In this document: positions 35,712 to 42,893 of the stretch, piece after piece
Position numbering within the stretch: the stretch's first letter is position 1
Layout of the letters: each line of letters opens with the position of its first letter
Source: Scytolyngbya sp. HA4215-MV1
GTDB lineage: Bacteria > Cyanobacteriota > Cyanobacteriia > Leptolyngbyales > Leptolyngbyaceae
Assembly (NCBI GenBank): GCA_019359045.1
Contig: JAHHIA010000003.1
Coordinates: 542,138-606,137 of the forward strand
Direction of reading: 5' to 3'
Length of the DNA stretch: 64,000 bases
Translations under genes and position numbers: made by a program
The notes under the pieces: model-generated
Databases searched by the model: none
Told to the model about the DNA's origin: nothing
The model's input: the letters and a program-made list of their open reading frames with translations, nothing else

Positions 35712-36425
35712 ATGGAAAAGAAATATTCCATCAATATCGAAAACGATCAGGTGGTGTCCATTGAAGTCGATGGGGTGCAGTACGACACCCCTGATCAGAT
35801 TCCCAACCCCGACGATCGCGCCAAAATTGAACAACTCTTGTCAACATCTGGCCAATCTTCCGATTTCGATTCCTTATTGGAAGATGAGGTTTTCAATCAC
35901 GATGATGATTTTCCGGTTCGTCCTGCCGATATGGAACGCATTGCGGCGGAAACTGTACAAAGTGTCGATCGGGCTTCTAAGATTATTTTGTCTGTGTTCT
36001 TTCTGGTCGGAGTGGGGATGCTGACAATCACTGCCCTGGCTTCCCTTCACATTCAACGATCGATCGGCAAAGAAAAAACTGCACCGGGACAGGTGGTCGA
36101 GTTGATTGCTCGCAAAGATCAAAAAGAAGGCATTACTTACTACTATCCGGTGGTCAAATTTACGCTGCCCAATGGCGAACCGCAAAGGGTAGATTTGTCG
36201 GAAGGGAGTCACCCTGCGGCTTACCGAGTCGGCGATGCACTGACTATTGCCTATGATCCTGAGCATCCCAACCATGCCCGGAGTCAGTCACTCAGCAGTA
36301 CGATCGGGCTGTGGGTTTTGCCTGCGATTACGGGAATTTTGGGTGTCTCGTTTTTGGGAGTAACACTTTTTGCGGCATGGGTTATCCAGTCCACCGCGAC
36401 CAGCGAATCGTCATCAAACCAATAG
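35712..36425 (+). CDS. DUF3592-type membrane protein
   Basis: A 237-residue protein with an acidic cytoplasmic N-terminal part of about 95 residues (I-N-I-E-N-D-Q-V-V-S-I-E-V-D-G-V), a membrane helix at about 97-118, an extracytoplasmic domain matching DUF3592 (Y-Y-Y-P-V-V-K-F-T-L-P-N-G, then Y-R-V-G-D-A-L-T-I-A-Y-D-P), and a second helix near 205-228. Function of the family is unknown. A-G-G-A-G eight bases upstream supports the ATG at 35712 over the longer frame. The next gene begins 50 bases downstream. Confidence 0.75.
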   Translation: MEKKYSINIENDQVVSIEVDGVQYDTPDQIPNPDDRAKIEQLLSTSGQSSDFDSLLEDEVFNHDDDFPVRPADMERIAAETVQSVDRASKIILSVFFLVGVGMLTITALASLHIQRSIGKEKTAPGQVVELIARKDQKEGITYYYPVVKFTLPNGEPQRVDLSEGSHPAAYRVGDALTIAYDPEHPNHARSQSLSSTIGLWVLPAITGILGVSFLGVTLFAAWVIQSTATSESSSNQ

Positions 36426-36475
36426 CATTGCTTGAGATTGCTTTTCACACACTGATGTCAGAGGGAGGAGCCCAA

Positions 36476-36793
36476 GTGTCTAAAAGAGCGCAACGATGGA
36501 AAGCCATTAGCCGTCTGGATGCAGTTGACATTATTCATGATCAACCCTGTTCAGTGCGTTGGGATGCAATGGTGGGTGATGAAGTGGTGAGAAAATGTCC
36601 GTACTGTCGCTTGAACGTTTACAACTTTGCCAAGATGACTCCCGAAGCCATTTGTGAAACGATCAACCGGCATGAAGGCAAAATGTGTGCGGCGTTTTAT
36701 GCAAGAGCCGATGGCACCATGACCCTCAGTCCCTGCGCTGAAGCGGAACAAGCGTTGTTTCGAGGAGGAATTGGTGTGATAGAGCGCCCGTAA
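36476..36793 (+). CDS. small Cys-rich protein with C-P-Y-C motif
   Basis: A 105-residue soluble protein. It contains C-S-V-R-W-D-A-M, then R-K-C-P-Y-C-R-L-N-V-Y-N-F-A-K-M-T, then M-C-A-A-F-Y-A-R-A-D-G-T-M-T-L-S-P-C; the Cys pairs could bind zinc or an iron-sulphur centre. Similar short proteins occur widely in bacteria, but I know no function. The GTG at 36476 has the strong ribosome site G-G-A-G-G seven bases before it; an ATG at 36455 is the alternative. It probably shares a transcript with the DUF3592 gene. Confidence 0.65.
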   Translation: MSKRAQRWKAISRLDAVDIIHDQPCSVRWDAMVGDEVVRKCPYCRLNVYNFAKMTPEAICETINRHEGKMCAAFYARADGTMTLSPCAEAEQALFRGGIGVIERP

Positions 36794-36828
36794 ATTGTTG
36801 TCAATAACCCGTCTCAGATTCATCTTCT

Positions 36829-36909
36829 GGCGTTGCTCAACAACGGGATAAAAATGGTGTTGAATGATTTGAAACTTTGTTCCAAATCATCCTGCTTTTC
36901 AGCAACGCC
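36829..36909. mobile_element. 81-bp MITE-like element, copy 2 (with 8-bp target duplication)
   Basis: Same length and ends as copy 1 (G-G-C-G-T-T-G-C-T, A-G-C-A-A-C-G-C-C, perfectly complementary). It is flanked by C-A-T-C-T-T-C-T on both sides (36821-36828 and 36910-36917), an exact 8-bp target duplication. The internal hairpin is less perfect than in copy 1. It lies between the Cys-rich gene and the SulP gene. Confidence 0.87.
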
Positions 36910-36965
36910 CATCTTCTTGCCAATTATCGAGTTCCATAGCATTTGCTGCGAGGTCAGGCAATTTT

Positions 36966-38342
36966 ATGAAACGGTACGATATTTGCCCAAGCATTCTGCA
37001 ATGGGTGAAGGAACCTTTCCTGTCTCACCTGCAACCCAATTATCTGTTACCTAGTCTCAGCATCGGTCTAACAACAGGCGCACTCGGCGTTATCTTTGAC
37101 CTATCTTACGCTGTACTCATCTTCTCTGGAAGTCTGGCTAACTACCTTGCTGCTGGCATTAGCCTGGTTCTGTTCAGTGCCGCAACGACGCGTATTGCGA
37201 TCGTCCTGACCAGTTCCTTCCCCGGTATGGTTGCAGATTTGGGCACCGTCCCGACTGCCATTCTTGCCTGGAGCGTTGGGATGGTTGTCAAGCACATCCC
37301 TCCTACGGCTGCCCCAACTGAAATCTTGGTCACGGCAATCGCGACGATCGCTCTGACATCGTTATTTACGGGGGCAACGCTTTTGCTGCTGGGTTGGTTG
37401 CGCTTAGGCGGATGGGTGCGATCGCTGCCACAACCTGTGCTGGGTGGTTTCATTGCTAGCACGGGTTGGCTCCTGGTCAAAGGAGCCTGTAAGGTCATGA
37501 CTGACAAGCCTTTAGACCTCGCCCAACTCCCCGCACTGATGCAGCCCAATTGTCTAATCCACTGGCTCCCTGGCTTGCTGCTGGCACTCTATTTGCTCGT
37601 CATCACTAAACGGGCGAACCATCCGCTGATCATGGTGACCAGCCTAGTGGGGGCGATCGGATTGTTTTACCTGGTACTGCCGCTGAGCGGTACGACGACT
37701 GCTACCGCCAGTTACCAGGGTTGGACGTTAGCCATTCCCACTCAGGCGGGATTTGCCAATATCTGGCAAGCGCTACGCTGGTCCGATTTATGGCATGTTC
37801 ACTGGGATGCGATCGCTACGCAGTGGATGTGTCTGGCAACGGTGGTTGTAACGACTGCAATTTCTTTACTGATGAATGTCAGTAGTATGGAGCTGATGAG
37901 TCAACGATCGATTAATCCTAATCGAGAATTGCAAGTCGCTGGCATCGCGAATCTGGCGATCGGAGTCTGGGGCGGTATCCTCAGCTACCCGTCCTTGAGC
38001 AAATTTGTGTTGGCACACAAGCTGGGCAGTCGAGGGCGGTTGACACCGCTCATTGACAGTACGGTTTTCATTCTGGTGCCAGTACTCGGTTCTTCGCTGT
38101 TGGGATATTTCCCAAAGCCCGTACTGGGTGGCTTGCTGCTGTTTCTGGGCTTGTCGCTTCTGTTGGAGTGGGTATACGCTGCTTGGTTTAAGCTGTCACG
38201 ATGGGACTACTTGGTTGTGCAACTGATTTGGATAACAAGTGGGCTAGTCGGTTTCTTGCAGGGGTTAGCCATGGGGTGGCTGTTGGCACTCTGCTTGCTG
38301 CTTCTGTCGCAATATCGAATCAAGCATGATTTGGAGACGTAG
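36966..38342 (+). CDS. SulP-family inorganic anion transporter
   Basis: A 458-residue protein with about 11-12 membrane segments and the SulP layout: an N-terminal S-L-S-I-G-L-T-T-G-A-L-G-V region, G-M-V-A-D-L-G-T-V-P-T, P-Q-P-V-L-G-G-F-I-A-S-T-G, S-S-M-E-L-M and the repeat-like F-P-K-P-V-L-G-G-L-L. It has no C-terminal STAS domain, unlike many SulP sulphate or bicarbonate (BicA) carriers. Anion specificity cannot be inferred. The C-terminus converges on the thioesterase gene across a CT-rich tract. Confidence 0.83.
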   Translation: MKRYDICPSILQWVKEPFLSHLQPNYLLPSLSIGLTTGALGVIFDLSYAVLIFSGSLANYLAAGISLVLFSAATTRIAIVLTSSFPGMVADLGTVPTAILAWSVGMVVKHIPPTAAPTEILVTAIATIALTSLFTGATLLLLGWLRLGGWVRSLPQPVLGGFIASTGWLLVKGACKVMTDKPLDLAQLPALMQPNCLIHWLPGLLLALYLLVITKRANHPLIMVTSLVGAIGLFYLVLPLSGTTTATASYQGWTLAIPTQAGFANIWQALRWSDLWHVHWDAIATQWMCLATVVVTTAISLLMNVSSMELMSQRSINPNRELQVAGIANLAIGVWGGILSYPSLSKFVLAHKLGSRGRLTPLIDSTVFILVPVLGSSLLGYFPKPVLGGLLLFLGLSLLLEWVYAAWFKLSRWDYLVVQLIWITSGLVGFLQGLAMGWLLALCLLLLSQYRIKHDLET

Positions 38343-38397
38343 AGAAGGATGGAGAAGCCATTAGCCAACACAAAGAGCAGCGATGTTCGATTCATCC

Positions 38398-38470
38398 CAC
38401 TCTCCTTCACCCCTCCACCCCTCCACCCTTCCCCTCTTCATCCCTCCACTCCTCCACCCCTTCACCCTCG
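38398..38470. repeat. CT-rich low-complexity tract (CCCTCCA-type units)
   Basis: Irregular copies of C-C-C-T-C-C-A and C-C-C-T-T-C-A-C follow each other over about 70 bases between two converging genes. On the minus strand the tract encodes the Glu/Gly-rich tail of the thioesterase. Length variation between strains would be expected. Confidence 0.7.
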
Positions 38471-38877
38471 CCATTCCACTGCCTTAACCAACCTTCCATC
38501 TGTGCCGAAAGCGATACCTTACTACGGCTAGCAGGTTGAATACACACATGTCGAGTCAAGGCATTTCCTGCTAAGGTTTCTGTGGTGGATAGGAACACCT
38601 GGTAGGAGATCTCAAATTTACTCTCTGTAAACAATTGCGGCGTTAGATGCAAGGTGATCCGATCGCCGCAGACCAAAGGACGAAAAAAATTAACGCTGGC
38701 ATGAACGATCGGAATCGCAATTTCAGAATTTCTGAAAAAAGTTTTCAAATCAATTCTAGATGCCATCAAGGATGCTTCGTAAGCTTCGTGGCAAATGGTT
38801 AGCAAATTAGCAAAGTAAACGACTCCGGCAGCGTCGGTGTCGTTGAAATGAATGATGCGATCGTACAGGAAAGGCAT
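38407..38877 (-). CDS. 1,4-dihydroxy-2-naphthoyl-CoA thioesterase-like protein
   Basis: A 156-residue hot-dog-fold thioesterase. M-P-F-L-Y-D-R-I-I-H-F-N-D-T-D-A-A-G-V-V-Y-F with the catalytic Asp, then I-C-H-E-A-Y-E-A-S-L, strongly resemble the cyanobacterial DHNA-CoA hydrolase of phylloquinone synthesis (Synechocystis Slr0204). The core ends near residue 130; the last 25 residues are Glu/Gly-rich and come from a CT-rich repeat tract. The ATG at 38877 has A-G-G-G-G eight bases upstream. Its promoter lies between it and the ABC-F gene, which ends 33 bases upstream on the same strand. Confidence 0.83.
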   Translation of the reverse strand: MPFLYDRIIHFNDTDAAGVVYFANLLTICHEAYEASLMASRIDLKTFFRNSEIAIPIVHASVNFFRPLVCGDRITLHLTPQLFTESKFEISYQVFLSTTETLAGNALTRHVCIQPASRSKVSLSAQMEGWLRQWNGEGEGVEEWRDEEGKGGGVEG

Positions 38878-38910
38878 ATACAAGCACCCCTATTGCAGTT
38901 AGCGTTTCTA

Positions 38911-40875
38911 TCAACTTAATCGTTCTGCCAATTCGAGCCAGCGTTCGGTTGCCAGATCAATTTCTTGACTGAGGGCTGCTAACCGCTCAGTTATTTTTTG
39001 CATTTCCATAAAGTCACCCGGTGGATGGCTATAAAGACGATTTTCCAGTTCTGCTTTTTCGGCTTCCATTTGGGGAATACGGGTTTCTAATTGTTCGTGT
39101 TCCCGTTTCTCTTTGAATGAGAGTTTTTTGGAGCTTGGAGATTGTCGTTCCGAAGTGAGGGTTGAGGCCGGAGCTGTGTCTTTTGAATGAGAATTCTGGT
39201 TACGCTTGGTATTATCTCCACGTCTCTGCGTCTCTAGTTCTTCTGCTTCAGCACTCTGTCTGTCTTCTTCCTGCTTTTTGAAATCTAAATACACGGAATA
39301 ATTACCTGGGTATTGCCGTAAAATTCCCCCAGCCTCAAACGCAAAGATAGTTTCGACTGTGCGATCGAGAAAGTAGCGATCGTGAGAAACGACAATCACA
39401 CAGCCATTAAAATCTTCCAGGTATTCTTCCAATACGGATAACGTTTGCACATCCAGATCGTTGGTCGGTTCGTCCAAAATCAACACATTCGGCGCACTCA
39501 TCAATACCTGCAACAAAAACAACCGCCGCTTCTCGCCGCCAGAAAGTTTGTGAATTGGCGCATATTGTTGGTTAGGCGGAAACAGGAAGCGTTCCAACAT
39601 CTGAGAGGCAGTAATGATGCTGCCATCAGCGGTTTTGACTAATTCAGCAATGTTTTTCAGGTAATCAATCACTCGCTGGTCTTCGTTGAGGACGACATCT
39701 TCGGAGTGTTGGTCAAAGTAGCCAATGTGAATGGTGGAACCAATTTCCACAGTGCCAGAGTCGGGTTGCACGCGCCCGGTGATCAGATTCATCAGGGTCG
39801 ATTTGCCAGCCCCATTGCTACCAATAATGCCGATTCGATCTTCTGGATTAAAGAAGTAGGTAAAGTCTTGAATCAGGGTGCGCCCGTTATATCCCTTGCA
39901 CAAGTGGGTCAGCTCAATCACTTTCTTGCCAATGCGGCGACCTACGGTGGAAATTTCGACTTTACCCTGCGCTGATTTGAAGTCCTGCTGCTGCATGGCG
40001 CGGATGCGATCGATGCGGGCTTTTTGTTTGGTGCTACGGGCTTTGGGTCCCCGCTTCAGCCACTCTAATTCGCGACGCAATACGCCAGCATGTTTGCGCT
40101 GTGTGCTAGCGATTGAGTCTTCTGCGTCTGCTTTTTTCTCCAGGTAGTAGGCGTAGTTGCCCGTATAGGCGTACAGATCGCCGCGATCGATTTCCAGAAT
40201 TCGATTGGTGACCCGATCCAGGAAGTAGCGATCGTGGGTGATGAGCAACAATGCGCCCCGAAAGCGATTGAGATAACTCTGCAACCACTCTACCGAGAGA
40301 GCATCCAGGTGGTTGGTGGGTTCATCCATCAGCAAGACATCAGGTTCCGACAAGAGCGCGGCTGCTAGGGCAATGCGTTTGCGGTAGCCCCCCGACAAGT
40401 TGCCGATTTTGGCATCAAAGTCTTGGATGCCTAGCTGGGTCAGGATAATTTTGGCGTTGGTTTCCACTTCCCAGGCTCCGGCAGCTTCCATGCGATGGGA
40501 AATACTGGACAGTTGCGCCATCAGTTTTTCGGTGTCACCTTGTCCATGCGCCAGTTTCGCCGAGAGCAGCTCGTATTCGCGCACCAGTGCCATTTGTTCG
40601 CCGCTGTCGGCAAAGACCTGTTCCAGAACGGTATGGTTTTCGTTCAGGTCAGGTTGCTGGGGCAGGTAAACAATTCTTGCCGCAGAGTCAACCCAGAGTT
40701 CTCCTTGATCGATCGGTTCCAGTCCGGCGATCATTTTCAGCAAGGTCGATTTGCCAGACCCGTTCGTGCCGATGAGTCCGACCTTATCGCCTTCTTCCAG
40801 GCTAAAGCTGGCATCTTTGAGGATTTCTTTGATGCCAAAGTCTTTGGAAATCGATCGCAGGGTGAAAAGTGCCAT
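38911..40875 (-). CDS. ABC-F family ATP-binding protein
   Basis: A 654-residue soluble protein with two ABC domains. Walker A motifs are G-T-N-G-S-G-K-S-T (about residue 37) and G-S-N-G-A-G-K-S-T (about 355); signatures L-S-G-G-Y-R-K-R and L-S-G-G-E-K-R-R; Walker B L-L-M-D-E-P-T-N-H-L-D and L-I-L-D-E-P-T-N-D-L-D. A charged linker joins the domains, and the last 90 residues form a coiled coil, as in Uup. ABC-F proteins act on ribosomes (translation factors or antibiotic protection) or on branched DNA (Uup); the coiled coil favours the Uup type. There are no membrane segments. Confidence 0.92.
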   Translation of the reverse strand: MALFTLRSISKDFGIKEILKDASFSLEEGDKVGLIGTNGSGKSTLLKMIAGLEPIDQGELWVDSAARIVYLPQQPDLNENHTVLEQVFADSGEQMALVREYELLSAKLAHGQGDTEKLMAQLSSISHRMEAAGAWEVETNAKIILTQLGIQDFDAKIGNLSGGYRKRIALAAALLSEPDVLLMDEPTNHLDALSVEWLQSYLNRFRGALLLITHDRYFLDRVTNRILEIDRGDLYAYTGNYAYYLEKKADAEDSIASTQRKHAGVLRRELEWLKRGPKARSTKQKARIDRIRAMQQQDFKSAQGKVEISTVGRRIGKKVIELTHLCKGYNGRTLIQDFTYFFNPEDRIGIIGSNGAGKSTLMNLITGRVQPDSGTVEIGSTIHIGYFDQHSEDVVLNEDQRVIDYLKNIAELVKTADGSIITASQMLERFLFPPNQQYAPIHKLSGGEKRRLFLLQVLMSAPNVLILDEPTNDLDVQTLSVLEEYLEDFNGCVIVVSHDRYFLDRTVETIFAFEAGGILRQYPGNYSVYLDFKKQEEDRQSAEAEELETQRRGDNTKRNQNSHSKDTAPASTLTSERQSPSSKKLSFKEKREHEQLETRIPQMEAEKAELENRLYSHPPGDFMEMQKITERLAALSQEIDLATERWLELAERLS

Positions 40876-41291
40876 GGTTACCGGAGAGCTATCAGTAACC
40901 TAGTGTCTAGGAAAAACAGTGGGTTGTCCACTTAGGAACAGGTGATTGTCATTCCACGGTGGGCTTGAACGTCCATGCCCAAGCCGATCATGGGCGATCG
41001 CCCTGGAAGCGAGTGATTGACTGTGAATGATCGTGTTTGTAGGAGGAGGATGTGCGATCGTGAGGGTTACAAAAGATAATCAGGGATAAACCTTTCTTTC
41101 GATCGTGAGAAAAAATTAACATCCCAGCTATTTCTTCTAGGGACGATCGTTATACTGAATTCGTCTGGCTAATCTCCGAATTTGGGATCTTTGGCTGAAT
41201 CCTTCTGTCTAACCAAACCACCTGCTGAGGGATCGTAGACGAACACTTTCAATCTAATAATAGAGAATGTCTATTTTCTCAAAACCGACCT
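40876..41291. other. intergenic region, no supported gene
   Basis: A 416-base divergent region between the ABC-F gene and the antitoxin relic, with several G-A-T-C-G-type HIP1-like sites. No coding frame of note. Promoters for both sides are expected but not identified. Confidence 0.35.
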
Positions 41292-41534
41292 ATGCTGCGA
41301 GAAGATCTTAAAAAAGAATTAGACAAGCTAAATGATGAGCAACTTAAAAAAATTGCTGATTTCGTAGCCTACCTTGAGTTTCAGTCTAGACAAGCTGCAT
41401 CGTCTGTTCCATTTTGGTAAAGAGCAACACCATCCGACCGAGCGAAGGAATTTCGTGAATGGGTTTTACAATTTCCCCAGAGCAGTCCGAGTCTACGAGA
41501 CGAAGCCTTTAGCCGCGACAGTATTTACGAATAA
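41292..41534 (+). pseudogene. antitoxin-like gene with in-frame stop
   Basis: The frame begins M-L-R-E-D-L-K-K-E-L and continues with N-D-E-Q-L-K-K-I-A-D-F-V-A-Y-L-E-F-Q, typical of small cyanobacterial antitoxins. It meets TAA at 41418-41420 after 42 residues, yet the same frame continues with F-R-E-W-V-L-Q-F-P and the hallmark ending S-L-R-D-E-A-F-S-R-D-S-I-Y-E before a second TAA. A single nonsense change therefore splits an 80-residue antitoxin. No toxin gene (PIN-type usually) follows; a DUF1993 gene does. The 42-residue product might still be made. Confidence 0.7.
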
Positions 41535-41574
41535 TGACGAGTTATATTTTACAAGTTGTGTTTCTAAAAATCGC

Positions 41575-42099
41575 ATGGAAAATCAGAAAATCACAGCACT
41601 ACAAAATATCTTCAGTTCTAGGCTCGATACGTTGAGTCATCTTTTAGAGATGGCAGAGAGTCATTTCGCAAACGATGTAGAGTCCCTATTGAAGCGTCGC
41701 ATAGCGCCCGATATGTTTCCTTTCAGCACACAAATAGCATTTGCTTGCAATCAGCCCCGTAACTTCGCATTGTGGTGTTTAGGACAGTCAGCAAACAACT
41801 TGAACCCCGATGTCGCATCTTTAGTTGAGGCGCGTGGTCATATTTCATCTACTCAGGAGCTGCTGGCAAGTATCAATGTTGCTGATTCTAAGCTGTCAGA
41901 ACTCAATCGGCTCGAGCTTGGGCAAGGGCTATACGCAGAATTATCTGGACTTTCGTATGTAGATGATTTTCTGATGCCCAACTTTTATTTCCATATAACA
42001 ACGGCGTACAATATCCTACGTATGGCAGGAGTACCCATAGGTAAGCGCGATTTTATGATGCATTTAGTCCCTTTTCTAAAACATCAAAGCAATGCATAA
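41575..42099 (+). CDS. DUF1993 domain-containing protein
   Basis: A 174-residue helical protein matching DUF1993. R-R-I-A-P-D-M-F-P-F-S-T-Q, L-V-E-A-R and P-N-F-Y-F-H-I-T-T-A-Y-N-I-L-R, followed by G-K-R-D-F, are family hallmarks. The fold belongs to the DinB-like four-helix group; the His in N-F-Y-F-H may bind metal. Function is unknown. I chose the ATG at 41575; the longer frame from 41374 overlaps the antitoxin relic in another frame and encodes nothing family-like. Confidence 0.75.
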   Translation: MENQKITALQNIFSSRLDTLSHLLEMAESHFANDVESLLKRRIAPDMFPFSTQIAFACNQPRNFALWCLGQSANNLNPDVASLVEARGHISSTQELLASINVADSKLSELNRLELGQGLYAELSGLSYVDDFLMPNFYFHITTAYNILRMAGVPIGKRDFMMHLVPFLKHQSNA

Positions 42100-42204
42100 C
42101 AACCACAATGCACTAGAACTTCAAAGTGCGATCGCCGCTCACCGTAGGTTGAGTTGAGTCTAGGTAGCTTGCTTCCCGCAGAGTAACCCAATACCCACAG
42201 ATTT

Positions 42205-42285
42205 GGCGTTGCTCAGCGACGGGATGAAAATGATGCTGAATGATTGGAAACTTCATTCCAAATCATCCTGCTTTTCAGCAACGCC
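42205..42285. mobile_element. 81-bp MITE-like element, copy 3 (no target duplication)
   Basis: Same length and terminal G-G-C-G-T-T-G-C-T / A-G-C-A-A-C-G-C-C as copy 2, with a similar internal hairpin. The flanks differ (A-C-A-G-A-T-T-T and T-G-C-C-C-C-A-A), so no target duplication remains, as expected after a deletion or recombination next to the element. It truncates an antitoxin-like gene to its right. Confidence 0.85.
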
Positions 42286-42377
42286 TGCCCCAATCGCTCA
42301 AGTAATTTCGCTAACAAAATTACCTGAGAATCTTTTGGAAGTGCTTGTACTTCAGCTTCAAGCTGTTCAGGCGTCAT
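42286..42377 (-). pseudogene. addiction-module antitoxin truncated by MITE
   Basis: The ATG at 42377, with G-A-G-G upstream, opens M-T-P-E-Q-L-E-A-E-V-Q-A-L-P-K-D-S, followed by L-A-K-L-L-E-R-L-G-Q. This is the N-terminal helix-rich part of a putative addiction-module component antitoxin. After 31 residues the frame enters the MITE at 42285 and stops at 42213 with 23 foreign residues. The family's C-terminal part and the toxin are absent on the other side of the element. Confidence 0.6.
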
Positions 42378-42893
42378 AATCAACAACCTCAATTTTCCAG
42401 GGCACGATCGTCTCTTTCGCATAGAGACTGTTTTGGCAATCAGGCGGTCACATTTTTTCAGGACAAAGGGCTGTCCTGAGTGAAGAACGCCATAGATGAC
42501 CCAATGCAACTGGTGCATGACTATGCCAACAACCTGCAGCTTGGCTGTGCTCGCTGCAAACCAACGATCGCAAAACCTCTGCATCGAGCGAACTCACAGA
42601 ATACAAGTTATCCGGGGAGATCATCCTGAATCTCGTAAGGTATTTTGCGATCGTTTTAGGCGATCGTCGTTTGAGGCTGCGATCGTACCCGACGGAATGC
42701 AAGTGCTTTGGCAATCTCCCGTAAGAAAAAATCAACAAGACCACCTGATTGGAAAAGCAGGATGAAGAGGCAGCCAACCAGCGATAAATTTGGGTTGAAT
42801 GATCGGTTGCCGACAAACCTTCGGTGCATGTGTATATCTTGCTCCACCGCCTGCCAAACTCCAGCCCATCACTTACGTCGTCCACACAATTTC
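42378..42893. other. region without supported gene
   Basis: About 516 bases between the truncated antitoxin and the CHAT gene. Plus-strand frames exist (one of 89 codons at 42496-42765) but neither start signals nor domains support them. They may be degraded remains of the same accessory island. The CHAT gene promoter should lie here. Confidence 0.35.

Noticed and set aside
42496..42765. 89-codon plus-strand frame before the CHAT gene
   Set aside because: No start signal or family; could be decayed remains but not supportable as a gene.
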